A stretch of 64,000 nucleotides of DNA from an uncultured Caryophanales bacterium. GTDB lineage: Bacteria > Bacillota_I > Bacilli_A > RF39 > UBA660. The position numbers and the translations under genes were made by a program. Location: positions 30,910-94,909 of the forward strand of contig CAMNCL010000004.1 of assembly GCA_946534345.1 (NCBI GenBank), in the 5' to 3' direction. The notes under the pieces were generated by a model. It worked only from the letters and a program-made list of their open reading frames with translations. It did no database searches and had not been told where the DNA came from. This document shows positions 49,723 to 60,900 of the stretch, one piece after another. Every line of letters starts with the position of its first letter. Within the stretch, counting starts at the first letter, position 1.

Positions 49723-51823
49723 CCTTTCTTACTATTTCAAAGTCAATAGTCTTCTCTTCTTTAGATGCTCTTACAACTTTGACAATTACTCTTTCCCCTA
49801 TTGAATATTTAATATGACTCTTTTCTCCAGTTAAAGTCATTCTTTCTTCATCAAAATGGAAGAAATCATCCATATCTTTAATTGGAACTAGTCCTTCTAT
49901 TAAATTATCTAATTCTACAAACATACCAAAGCTAGTAACAGAAGAAATCATACCTTCATATTCTTCTCCAATATGTTTTTCCATGTATTCTGCCATCTTC
50001 ATATCTTCTACTTCACGTTCACAATCAACTGAAGCTCTTTCTCTCTCAGAAGAATGTTCTGTAATATATACTAATCTTTCTTCCCATTTCTTAATAGTAG
50101 ACATATCTAATTTATTATCAAATAAATATGTATGAAGTAATCTATGAACAGTAGTATCAGGATATCTTCTGATTGGTGAAGTAAAATGTGTATAACATGT
50201 ACTAGCTAATCCATAGTGTCCTAAGTTTTCTGGCTTATAAACAGCCTTTTGCATACTTCTAAGTAATAATGTACATAGAATTTTATACTCTGGCTTATCT
50301 TTTAATTGTTCAAGTATCTTCTGCATAGTAGTTGGTTTAACATCTTTAACATTGCCATCTACATGATATCCTAAATTACTTATAAATCCTAAGAAGCTTC
50401 TTATCTTCTCTTCTTTTGGATATTCATGAACACGATATACGAATGGTAAATTCATGAAATAGATATGAGTTGCGACACATTCATTAGCCGCAATCATAAA
50501 GTCTTCAATTAGTTTTTCACCTTTACCACGATATCTTAATACCACATCAGTTGGAACACAATTCTCATCAACTAAAATCTTAGCTTCATCTACATCAAAG
50601 TCAATATAACCTCTTTTTACTTTAGCTTTACGAAGAATATCTGCTAATTCTTGCATTAATCTTAAGTCTTCAGCATAGTCTTCGTATCCTTCTGGTACTT
50701 TATTATCTTCTAAGATACTATTAACTTTCTTATAAGTCATTTGAATACGAGATCTAATAACACTAGGGAATATTTCATATTTTAATTGTTTACCTGTATT
50801 ATCAAACTCCATAACACATGATACAGCTAATCTATCTACATTTGGATTTAATGAACAAATACCGTTAGATAATTCATGAGGTAACATAGGAATAACTCTA
50901 TCTACTAAATAAACACTTGTCCCTCTCTCCATTGCTTCGTTGTCCAAAGGAGATCCTTCTTTAACATAATAACTTACATCGGCAATGTGAACACCTAATT
51001 CATAATGACCATTACTAAATTTCTTAATTGAAATAGCATCATCAATATCCTTAGTATCATCACCATCGATAGTAAATATTACTTCATCACGTAAATCTCT
51101 ACGATCACGCATATCAATATCTCTTACTTCCATTGGCATTTTAGCTACTTCTTGTTTTACTTCTTCAGGGAAATCAATATTAATACTATATTTATAAATA
51201 ATTGATAATATATCTACTCCTGGATCATTAATATGACCAATAATATCAGTAACTTCCCCTTCATAGTGAGTATTATCTTTTCTCTTACCTAAAACAACTA
51301 CTACTTTATGTCCATCTACAGCGTTCTTAGTCTTATCTTTAGGTATTTCTATTTCTAAATTTACTTTAGTATCATCTAAAGTAATATGACCAATTCCATC
51401 TTTATCGAAGTTAATAAGACCAATATATTGTTTAGTTCTTCTCTCTAATACTTTTAAGATTCTACCTTCTAATCTATCGATATTCATCTTACTAGTAATT
51501 TCTACTAAAACAATATCATCATGGATAGCTCCATTCATATTATCTTGTGAAACATAAATATCATCTTCTAGATTATCTACTTCTACAAAGCCAAATCCCT
51601 TTTTATTTGCTCTCATTATTCCTTTTCTTAAATGGCTATTCTCTATCAACATATATTTATCTTTATTAGTATGATAAATAATAGCTTCATCTTCTAATTT
51701 TCTTAATTCTTCACTAAGTTCAGTAGCTTCTTCTACCTCTTTTATTTCTAATAAATCTTGTAACTCATCTATTGTTACTGCCTTATCAGAGTTTTTTAAT
51801 ACATTTAAAATGTTATCTCTCAC
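49676..51823 (-). CDS. rnr: Ribonuclease R (paralog 2, in secG-rnr-smpB-ssrA synteny)
   Basis: TIDGDDTKDIDDAISIKKF, HFTSPIRRYPDTTVHRLLH, S1 domain. Confidence 0.95.
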   Translation of the reverse strand: MRDNILNVLKNSDKAVTIDELQDLLEIKEVEEATELSEELRKLEDEAIIYHTNKDKYMLIENSHLRKGIMRANKKGFGFVEVDNLEDDIYVSQDNMNGAIHDDIVLVEITSKMNIDRLEGRILKVLERRTKQYIGLINFDKDGIGHITLDDTKVNLEIEIPKDKTKNAVDGHKVVVVLGKRKDNTHYEGEVTDIIGHINDPGVDILSIIYKYSINIDFPEEVKQEVAKMPMEVRDIDMRDRRDLRDEVIFTIDGDDTKDIDDAISIKKFSNGHYELGVHIADVSYYVKEGSPLDNEAMERGTSVYLVDRVIPMLPHELSNGICSLNPNVDRLAVSCVMEFDNTGKQLKYEIFPSVIRSRIQMTYKKVNSILEDNKVPEGYEDYAEDLRLMQELADILRKAKVKRGYIDFDVDEAKILVDENCVPTDVVLRYRGKGEKLIEDFMIAANECVATHIYFMNLPFVYRVHEYPKEEKIRSFLGFISNLGYHVDGNVKDVKPTTMQKILEQLKDKPEYKILCTLLLRSMQKAVYKPENLGHYGLASTCYTHFTSPIRRYPDTTVHRLLHTYLFDNKLDMSTIKKWEERLVYITEHSSERERASVDCEREVEDMKMAEYMEKHIGEEYEGMISSVTSFGMFVELDNLIEGLVPIKDMDDFFHFDEERMTLTGEKSHIKYSIGERVIVKVVRASKEEKTIDFEIVRKVDGDGKKESKVEKKG

Positions 51824-51890
51824 TGTATCACCCTCTATTCATAATTATAATATAAATCTATGAAAAAAAAAAGGACAAGAACTGTCCTTA

Positions 51891-52106
51891 TTACATAAAC
51901 ATAGCAACTAAACAAATGATAAAGAATGCAGCTGCTAAAGCAGCAGTAATTCTAGTTAATACTAACTCAGATCCTCTTTCTTTTCTGTTAGCAAATAACT
52001 CACTTTGACCTCCAGATATAATTTGAGGACCTCCATCTGCTTTACCACTTTGTAATAAAACTATAATTATTAATAAAATTGAAACTACTAGTAACAATAC
52101 TTCCAT
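51891..52106 (-). CDS. secG: Preprotein translocase subunit SecG
   Basis: VVSILLIIIVLLQSGKADGGPQIISGGQSELFANRKERGSELVLTRITAALAAAFFIICL. Confidence 0.93.
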   Translation of the reverse strand: MEVLLLVVSILLIIIVLLQSGKADGGPQIISGGQSELFANRKERGSELVLTRITAALAAAFFIICLVAMFM

Positions 52107-52190
52107 TTAAATCCCTCCGTAAATACATTTAGTATTATAGCATAATAAGCTCAATTATACAAGAAAAAGCTATAATACAAGATTATAAAA

Positions 52191-53450
<1,260 letters not shown>

Positions 53451-53458
53451 TTATAACA

Positions 53459-54199
53459 CTATTTTAAAATCTCATAACTTCTTTTAACTAAATCATCACT
53501 CTTTGTATTAATAATTGACAATTTACCTGTTCCTTTATTATCTAATAAATTATTCTTCTCTAATTGCCTTTTTACTTCTTCACTAATTCCTCTGCAGCCA
53601 TCTAATTGTACTACATTTGGTAATACATTATTAATTTCATCTTTTATTAGTGAATAATGAGTACATCCTAGTACTACTGAATCTACTTTATCTTTATAAG
53701 GACTTAATATCTCATTTAATACTCTATTAATTTCACTAGTATTATTATCTTCAATTAAACTAGCTAAGTTATCTCCAGATACTAAATATAAGTTCTGATC
53801 ATCTCTTTTATAATCATGTATTAACTCTTGAACTCTCTTTGACTTAGTAGTATATGGAGTAGATAAAATAATAGTATCTTTATAATTATAATCATAAGCT
53901 ACCTTGATTGCAGGTACAGTACCTACAAATATAGTATCAGGATACATTTCTCTTAATTTCTTCATACATGAAGTAGTTGCGGTATTACAAGCAATTACTA
54001 TTAATTTGCAATCTTCTTTTATTAAATAATCTACTATTTTAGAAGTTAACTCAAGTAACTCTTCATCAGTCTTTTCTCCATATGGAACATTAATACTATC
54101 AGCATAATAGATATAATCTTCATTTGGTAATAATTTTCTTAACTCTTTAAGTACTGATAAACCTCCTAGTCCAGAATCAAATACTCCAATTTTAGACAT
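53459..54199 (-). CDS. murI: Glutamate racemase
   Basis: IGVFDSGLGGLSVLKEL, VIACNTATT, VLGCTHY. Confidence 0.96.
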   Translation of the reverse strand: MSKIGVFDSGLGGLSVLKELRKLLPNEDYIYYADSINVPYGEKTDEELLELTSKIVDYLIKEDCKLIVIACNTATTSCMKKLREMYPDTIFVGTVPAIKVAYDYNYKDTIILSTPYTTKSKRVQELIHDYKRDDQNLYLVSGDNLASLIEDNNTSEINRVLNEILSPYKDKVDSVVLGCTHYSLIKDEINNVLPNVVQLDGCRGISEEVKRQLEKNNLLDNKGTGKLSIINTKSDDLVKRSYEILK

Positions 54200-55544
54200 T
54201 CTTTAACTCCTTAACTTTATCCTTAAATTCTGCTCCACGTACTTCACATTCCTTATATTGATCCCAACTAGCACTAGCAGGACTTAATAATACAACGTCT
54301 CCTGATTCTACTATCTCTTGTACTTTATCAAATCCATCTACTAAGTGTTCATAGACATATACATCTTTTCCGATAGACTCTGCATATTCTTTTACTCTTT
54401 CTCTACATGTCCCAATTGCTACAATAGCTTTAACATGTTCCATATATGGATTCAATTCTTCAAAGTTTTGTCCACGCTCTAATCCTCCTAAAAATAGAAT
54501 GACAGGACAATTAAAGGAAGATAAAGCAATCTGTGTACACTTAATATTAGTAGCTTCTGTATCATTATAGTACTCTACTCCATTAATAGTATCAACATAC
54601 TCTAAACGATGTTCAACACCTCTAAAGCTTTCTATTACTGAGCAAATAATATCATTTGAAATATTATATTCTTTCGCAACCATAATTGCAGCCATACAGT
54701 TTTCTACATTATGCATTCCCTTAATTTTAATAGAATCAATAGATATTACTTTTTCATTACCATAATAAATATCTCTATCTTTTAAATGACAACCATCTAT
54801 TACTTCTTTAGAAGAGAAATATTTCTTAATAGATTTAATATCCTTAGTAGCTTCCATTACATCACTATTATCATGATTTAATATGGCAATATCATCACTA
54901 CTTTGACTATATAACATTCTAGTCTTAGTCTCTAGATAATGTTCATAAGTCTTCATAAAGTCAATATGAGCTTCACTAAAGTTAGTAATTACCCCTACAT
55001 GTGGATGAAAATCTATAAAGTTTTCACCTTGTTGACAAGAAACTTCCATTACTATAATATCGTTTTCTTTTACATTTTCTACAATACTAGATAATGGATA
55101 ACCAATATTACCAGCTAAATGAACTCTATCTCCAAATGCTTCTTTAAATATATTATATGTAAGTGTTGTGGTTGTTGTTTTACCATTAGTACCAGTAATA
55201 CCTATAATCTCAACATTTTCTGGTAATAAATGATAAGCCATTTCAACTTCATTAATTACTTCAATTCCTAACTCTCTAGACTTTAATACATATTTATGAT
55301 CAATTGGAACACCAGGATTCTTTATCAAGTAATCAAAAGAATCATCTAATAAGTCATCTGGATGAGAACCTAATATTAGTTTTACTCCTAGTCCTCTTAA
55401 TTCTTCAACTTGATCTTTGTCTAATTTATCTTCTGTTTTAAATTCATTTAAATAGACATCATTACCTCTTTTTATCAACAATTTCGCAGCTTGATAACCA
55501 CTTCTAGCTAATCCTAGTATTAATACTTTTTTATTTTCAAACAT
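54192..55544 (-). CDS. murD: UDP-N-acetylmuramoylalanine--D-glutamate ligase
   Basis: GITGTNGKTTTTTLTYNIF, GVEHRLEYVDTINGVEYYNDTEATN, LLSPASASWDQYKE. Confidence 0.97.
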   Translation of the reverse strand: MFENKKVLILGLARSGYQAAKLLIKRGNDVYLNEFKTEDKLDKDQVEELRGLGVKLILGSHPDDLLDDSFDYLIKNPGVPIDHKYVLKSRELGIEVINEVEMAYHLLPENVEIIGITGTNGKTTTTTLTYNIFKEAFGDRVHLAGNIGYPLSSIVENVKENDIIVMEVSCQQGENFIDFHPHVGVITNFSEAHIDFMKTYEHYLETKTRMLYSQSSDDIAILNHDNSDVMEATKDIKSIKKYFSSKEVIDGCHLKDRDIYYGNEKVISIDSIKIKGMHNVENCMAAIMVAKEYNISNDIICSVIESFRGVEHRLEYVDTINGVEYYNDTEATNIKCTQIALSSFNCPVILFLGGLERGQNFEELNPYMEHVKAIVAIGTCRERVKEYAESIGKDVYVYEHLVDGFDKVQEIVESGDVVLLSPASASWDQYKECEVRGAEFKDKVKELKNV

Positions 55545-55607
55545 ATAATCACCAATATTAGTATACTATAAATGACATTTTTTGACTATTAAAAACATTG
55601 TTTAATA

Positions 55608-55637
55608 TTGAAACTACTGTTTTACATATGCTATAAT
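55608..55637 (+). promoter_or_regulatory. Sigma-A-like promoter of the third fem gene
   Basis: TTGAAA (55608-55613), 18-nt spacer, TATAAT (55632-55637). Confidence 0.65.
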
Positions 55638-55663
55638 TAAGTGGATGATTGGAAGTGTTGAGA

Positions 55664-56905
55664 GTGAAAATAGTTAAATTAAACTCATCACAATTTGATA
55701 AATTTGCCTCTTCACATAAATACAGGAATTATTATCAAAGTTCTATGTATGGAAATGTTATCGTTAAATTTGGATATCATGCCCAATATTTAGGTATTAC
55801 AAACGATGATAATAAGCTTATAGGCGCAACATTGATTATTTATAAAGAAGTCTTTATGGGTAATAAAATGGCTTATGCTCCTAGAGGGATACTATTCAAT
55901 TATGAAGATGCTGATTTAGTTAAAGAAATGGCTTCTAAGTTAAAGAAAACGCTTGGAAAACAAGGATTCATGTTACTTAGAATAGATCCATATATACCTC
56001 TAACTATTAGAGATTATGAAGGAAATATAATGAACTTCAATAATAAAGGTAATGCCATGATTGAAAATCTTACTAAAGCAGGATTTACTTATAGAGGAAA
56101 AACTCTAATGTTTGAAACAGAGAAACCTCGTTGGGAAGCATTAGTATTATTACAAAGGGATATAAGAGAAATATTTGCTAAACTTGATAAAAGAACACGT
56201 AACAAAATTAGAAGAGCTACAAGTAGTGGTCTTATTGTAGAAAAAGATGTTAATAAGAATATTAATGCACTATTTAACTTTGTAGGTCATAAAGAACACA
56301 AACCAATCTCATATTACAAAGAAATATGTAATAAATTTGAAGATTCAGCTGAAGTGTATTATGCAAAACTAGATACTGAATCATTCTTAATAAATAGTAG
56401 AAGAAATTATGAAAAAGAAGTAGATTATAATAATACTTTATATGAAAAAATTCAAAGAATGAGTATAGATGATCGTGAAAGAGATAACTATTTAAATAAA
56501 AAGATGGAATCTGATAAATTAATCACATCATATAAAAACAATTTATTATCAGCAACAGAGTTATTAAAGAGTAATCCAGGAGGATTAATAGTTGCGGGAG
56601 CATTAGTTATTAAATATGACAATGCAGCTTATATAATATCTGAAGGTATGGATGATCAGTATGGTCATTTAAATGCCAATTCATTAATAAAATGGCAACT
56701 AATAAATGATTATAATAACCAAGGATTAAAATATGTTAACTTAAATGGTATTGTAGGAGAATTTGAAAAACAAACTGAATTTAGTGGATTAAATGAATCT
56801 AAATTAGGATATGATGCTACTGTAACCGAGTATATAGGAGAGTTTGATATCGTCCTTAACAGTTTTGCCTATGGATTATACAAAAAAACAAACAAGAACA
56901 AATAA
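55664..56905 (+). CDS. FemABX-family peptidoglycan aminoacyltransferase (third copy)
   Basis: GTG start VKIVKLNSSQFDKFASS aligns with MKLVNLSKKEFKKF of paralogs; YYQSSMYG, YAPRGILFNY, YVNLNGIVGEFEKQTEFSGLNESKLGYDATVTEYIGEFD. Confidence 0.9.
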   Translation: MKIVKLNSSQFDKFASSHKYRNYYQSSMYGNVIVKFGYHAQYLGITNDDNKLIGATLIIYKEVFMGNKMAYAPRGILFNYEDADLVKEMASKLKKTLGKQGFMLLRIDPYIPLTIRDYEGNIMNFNNKGNAMIENLTKAGFTYRGKTLMFETEKPRWEALVLLQRDIREIFAKLDKRTRNKIRRATSSGLIVEKDVNKNINALFNFVGHKEHKPISYYKEICNKFEDSAEVYYAKLDTESFLINSRRNYEKEVDYNNTLYEKIQRMSIDDRERDNYLNKKMESDKLITSYKNNLLSATELLKSNPGGLIVAGALVIKYDNAAYIISEGMDDQYGHLNANSLIKWQLINDYNNQGLKYVNLNGIVGEFEKQTEFSGLNESKLGYDATVTEYIGEFDIVLNSFAYGLYKKTNKNK

Positions 56906-56917
56906 TTGTTCTTGTTT
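56890..56917. terminator. Bidirectional terminator with the fem stop codon in the loop
   Basis: AAACAAGAACAA-ATAA-TTGTTCTTGTTTTTATTT. Confidence 0.8.
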
Positions 56918-57394
56918 TTATTTACAAACAGTTCCTGTAGCTTCATACATCTTTTTAGCTCCATCTAATGTAAGCTTATTATTTTCAGTATATTCTTTCA
57001 TAGCTGCATTATTATCAATAAACTGTTTCATATCAAGCTTATTATAATCAATAGTTACATTACTAGTAACTTTATCATTATCATTAGTAATCTTATATTT
57101 ATAACCACCATATGTCTTCTTATTATATGAATATTGCTTATTAAACTGTTTCTCAAATTTATTTAATACTTTACTATCTTTAGAAGTTATTACTTCATTA
57201 ATCTTTACTCTTTGAACAATACCATACTTTGCTTTAACCACATATTTAGCACTAATACTATATCCATTACTACTTTGATCAGATTTAAAAGTACAAGTCA
57301 ATGTTTTCCTACTTAATAATATAAACAATATAATTACTATTATTAAAACAATTATTCCTATTACTATTCCTAGTAATAACTTTTTATTTTTCAT
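56918..57394 (-). CDS. Small membrane-anchored protein (tandem paralog A)
   Basis: N-terminal TM, single early Cys (CTFK), FEKQFNKQYSYNKKTYGGYKY, C-terminal Cys. Confidence 0.6.
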   Translation of the reverse strand: MKNKKLLLGIVIGIIVLIIVIILFILLSRKTLTCTFKSDQSSNGYSISAKYVVKAKYGIVQRVKINEVITSKDSKVLNKFEKQFNKQYSYNKKTYGGYKYKITNDNDKVTSNVTIDYNKLDMKQFIDNNAAMKEYTENNKLTLDGAKKMYEATGTVCK

Positions 57395-57395
57395 T

Positions 57396-57854
57396 TTAAT
57401 CACAACTTTCTTTATTAATACCAAATAGTTTATATACCCCTTCTAATTCTATTTTATCTCCAATAATATTTTCTTTTAAGAAAGATTTATTCTTTGATAT
57501 CTTAGATACATTCTCTTTTTTAAACTTTATCTCTACTTTTAAGGTATACTTATTACCTTTTATAGTACTAGAAATTATTCTACATCCACCTTGTTCTTTA
57601 TTATACTTATTAATTTCTTCTTTATATTGTTTTTCAAAGTATTCTAGAACTGTATTATTTTTAGATTCTACTTGTCTTTTTATTAATACTTTATGAACAA
57701 TATCTTTTTTATGATATATATTATAAGTATTAGTAATGGCATAATTCTCTTCTTTAAAACTATTTATGCACACTGATTTATCATAACGAAAGATAATTAC
57801 TCCCACAATTATTATTAAAATAATAAATATAGATAAAATAGTTTTCTTTTTCAT
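57396..57854 (-). CDS. Small membrane-anchored protein (tandem paralog B)
   Basis: N-terminal TM, CINSFKEENYAITNTYNIYHKKDIVHKVLIKRQVESKNNTVLEYFEKQYKEEINKYNKEQGG...YKLFGINKESCD; same layout as A. Confidence 0.6.
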   Translation of the reverse strand: MKKKTILSIFIILIIIVGVIIFRYDKSVCINSFKEENYAITNTYNIYHKKDIVHKVLIKRQVESKNNTVLEYFEKQYKEEINKYNKEQGGCRIISSTIKGNKYTLKVEIKFKKENVSKISKNKSFLKENIIGDKIELEGVYKLFGINKESCD

Positions 57855-57910
57855 ATTATCACCGTTCTTTATCATATTAAGGAATAATACATTTCTGTAT
57901 TATTCCTATT

Positions 57911-60900
57911 TTAATTTGCTGCGAGAGTAAATGTTCTACTATCAGGTGGAACAGTATAAGTAGATGTGTTTTTTCCATACATATGAGTAGTATCATTATT
58001 TATACCATTACCATTAGTTTTTGGTATTGTGATATACCATATCGTAGCACTATATCCTGCTTCATTAAACATACCACTCATATTTGTTACTTGAGATGTA
58101 TCCCATCCACTTAAATTTAAGCTGAAAGTAGTGGCCCTTACTCCTGCACGTTGGAACATATAACTCATATTTGTTACTCGAGATGTATTCCAGCCACTTA
58201 AATCTCCGACATTCCATGTTGTGGCCTTTTCTCCTGCGTAGTTAAACATACCACTCATATTTGTTACTTGAGATGTATCCCATCCACTTAAATTTAAACT
58301 AAAGGTTGTAGCATTACATCCCGCCCAATTAAACATATCACTCATATGTGTTACTTTTGATGTATCCCATCCACTTATATCTCCAATGTCCCACGTTGTT
58401 GCTTTATATCCTGCATCGCTAAACATATCACTCATATTTGTTACTTTTGATGTATCCCATTCACTTAAATCTCCTATATTCCATGTTGTGGCATAGTGTC
58501 CTGCAAATTCAAACATATAACTCATATTTGTTACTTTTGAGGTGTTCCATCCACTTAAATTTAAATTGAATGTTGTGTCACTAAATCCTGCACGTTGGAA
58601 CATATAACTCATATTTGTTACTTGTGATGTATTCCATCCACTTAAATCTCCAATGTTCCACGTTGTAGCTTTAAATCCTGCATAGCTAAACATATAACGC
58701 ATATCAGTTACTTGTGAGGTATTCCATCCACTTAAATCTCCTATATTCCATGTTGTGGCGTTTTGTCCTGCATAGTAAAACATATAACCCATATCTGTTA
58801 CTTGGGCTGGATTCCATTCACTTAAATTTCCTATATACCATGTTGTGGCGTTTTGTCCTGCATAGCAAAACATCTTATTCATATTTGTTACTTTTGATAT
58901 ATCCCAACCACTTAAATTCAAGTTGAATGTTGTTGCACTATATCCTGCTTTGTTAAACATAGAACTCATATTTGTTACTTGTGAGGTATTCCATCCACTT
59001 AAATCTCCAATATCCCATGTTGTGGCATTGTATCCTGCAGAACTAAACATAGAACTCATAGTTGTTACTTGAGAGGTATTCCATCCACTTAAATCTCCAA
59101 TATCCCATGTTGTGGCATTGTATCCTGCAGAACTAAACATACCACTCATCCATTTTACTTGGGAGGTGTCCCATTCACTTAAATCTCCTATATTCCATGT
59201 TGTTGCTTTATATCCTGCATGGTAAAACATAAGACGCATATCAGTTACTTGGGATGTATTCCATCCACTTAAATCTCCTATATTCCATGTTGTTTCATTT
59301 ACTCCTGCATAGTAAAACATCTCACTCATATTTGTTACTTGGGATGTGTTCCATCCACTTAAATTTAAATTGAATGTTGTGGCATAACATCCTGCATAGC
59401 TAAACATATTACTCATATTTGTTACTTGGGATGTGTTCCATCCACTTAAATCTCCTATATTCCATGTTGTGGCATTACATCCTGCATAATAAAACATTTG
59501 ATTCATATCAGTTACTTGGGATGTATTCCAACCACTTAAATTTCCTATATACCATGTTGTGGCACCACGTCCTGCAAAGGAAAACATTTTACTCATATTT
59601 GTTACTTTTGAGGTATCCCAACTACTTAAATTCATGTTGAAGGTTGTAGCTATATATCCTGCAGAACTAAACATAGAACTCATATTTGTTACTTGGGAGA
59701 TATTAAGCTTTTCTAAGTTAGCATTAAATGTTGCAGCATTATATCCTACTCCATTAAACCAATAAGCTGTTGATGTAGGACTTATTTCTTTTTCTATGTT
59801 TACCGTTGTTACATTATAACTCTTATTATTTGTTGAATCATATGAACCAACTATCCATGGTACTTGAGAAGCGCTACCAAAGCTAGTATCAGCTGCAAAA
59901 CTTCCTTGTTCTACTCCATTTACTTCTTCACTTGATAGAACTAGTGTTTCGTTTATATTATCATTATCATTGTCATTGTCTTGTAAGGCCCAATATATTA
60001 CTGATTCCCAGTAAGCATACAAAGTAGTATTCTCTGATATTGCTATTTCTTGATTTTTAGAATATGAAGTACCAGAATAATCTGAATCGGTATTGTAACT
60101 TGTTATTGATTTACCAGTTAGATGATAAGCATTAAATGCTTCATTTGGTATTTGAGTAGAGATTCCAGATATAACTTCTATACTGTAAGGATCTCCTACT
60201 GCATCTGGATCATTTTTATCAAATGTTAATGTATATGTTTTAACCCATTGAGCATATAAAGTTATATTTCCTGTTAGAGTAATATCTGCTTTATCTAAAT
60301 AACTTGTTCCACTACCATCACTTTCTGTATTCCATCCAACAAATACATATCCTTCTTTTGAATATTGATTTTCGTTTAATGAAGTTGGTATTCCATCAGC
60401 AATCGATTGATTGTTTATTGTACCAGTAGCACTATTATCATTCTTGTCGAATGTTACTTCATAATACGTGTAATTTCTCCATTTCGCAAAAATTTCCATG
60501 TTTCCGCTTGGAACATAATTTTCATCTACTTCTATTCCATCTGTAAGAGAAGTATACCAACCATCAAAATGATTTTCTGCTAAAGTTGGAGTTGGAAGTG
60601 TTCCAATACTGTCTCCTTGATTTATAGTTATTCTTGTTGGATTTACTTCTCCTCCATTTGGATTTAAAGTAATATTAAATTTTCCTGCTTCTTCGTATTC
60701 ACCTAATTTAATATACATATTTGATAATGTACCTTTTAAGTATCTCTGTGCTGCAGTTCCTGCTTCATTTGATGGAGCTGCTCCAAACCATGTTGTTAAA
60801 TTAAAGGTTGGATTATACTCAGTTAAGTTGTTTAATAAAACTTTATCCCCACCATTGATACTATAGTATATCTCATTTGAAATACGGTATACTTTTACAC

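Noticed and set aside
58714-59765. Plus-strand ORFs inside the DUF285 array (58714..58926, 59419..59640, 59559..59765)
   Set aside because: Antisense shadows of the repeat unit; they repeat with it and lack ribosome-binding sites.
58030-59770. CRISPR-like regular repeats
   Set aside because: 87/90-nt period is in-frame coding DUF285 sequence without conserved short repeat plus unique spacers.
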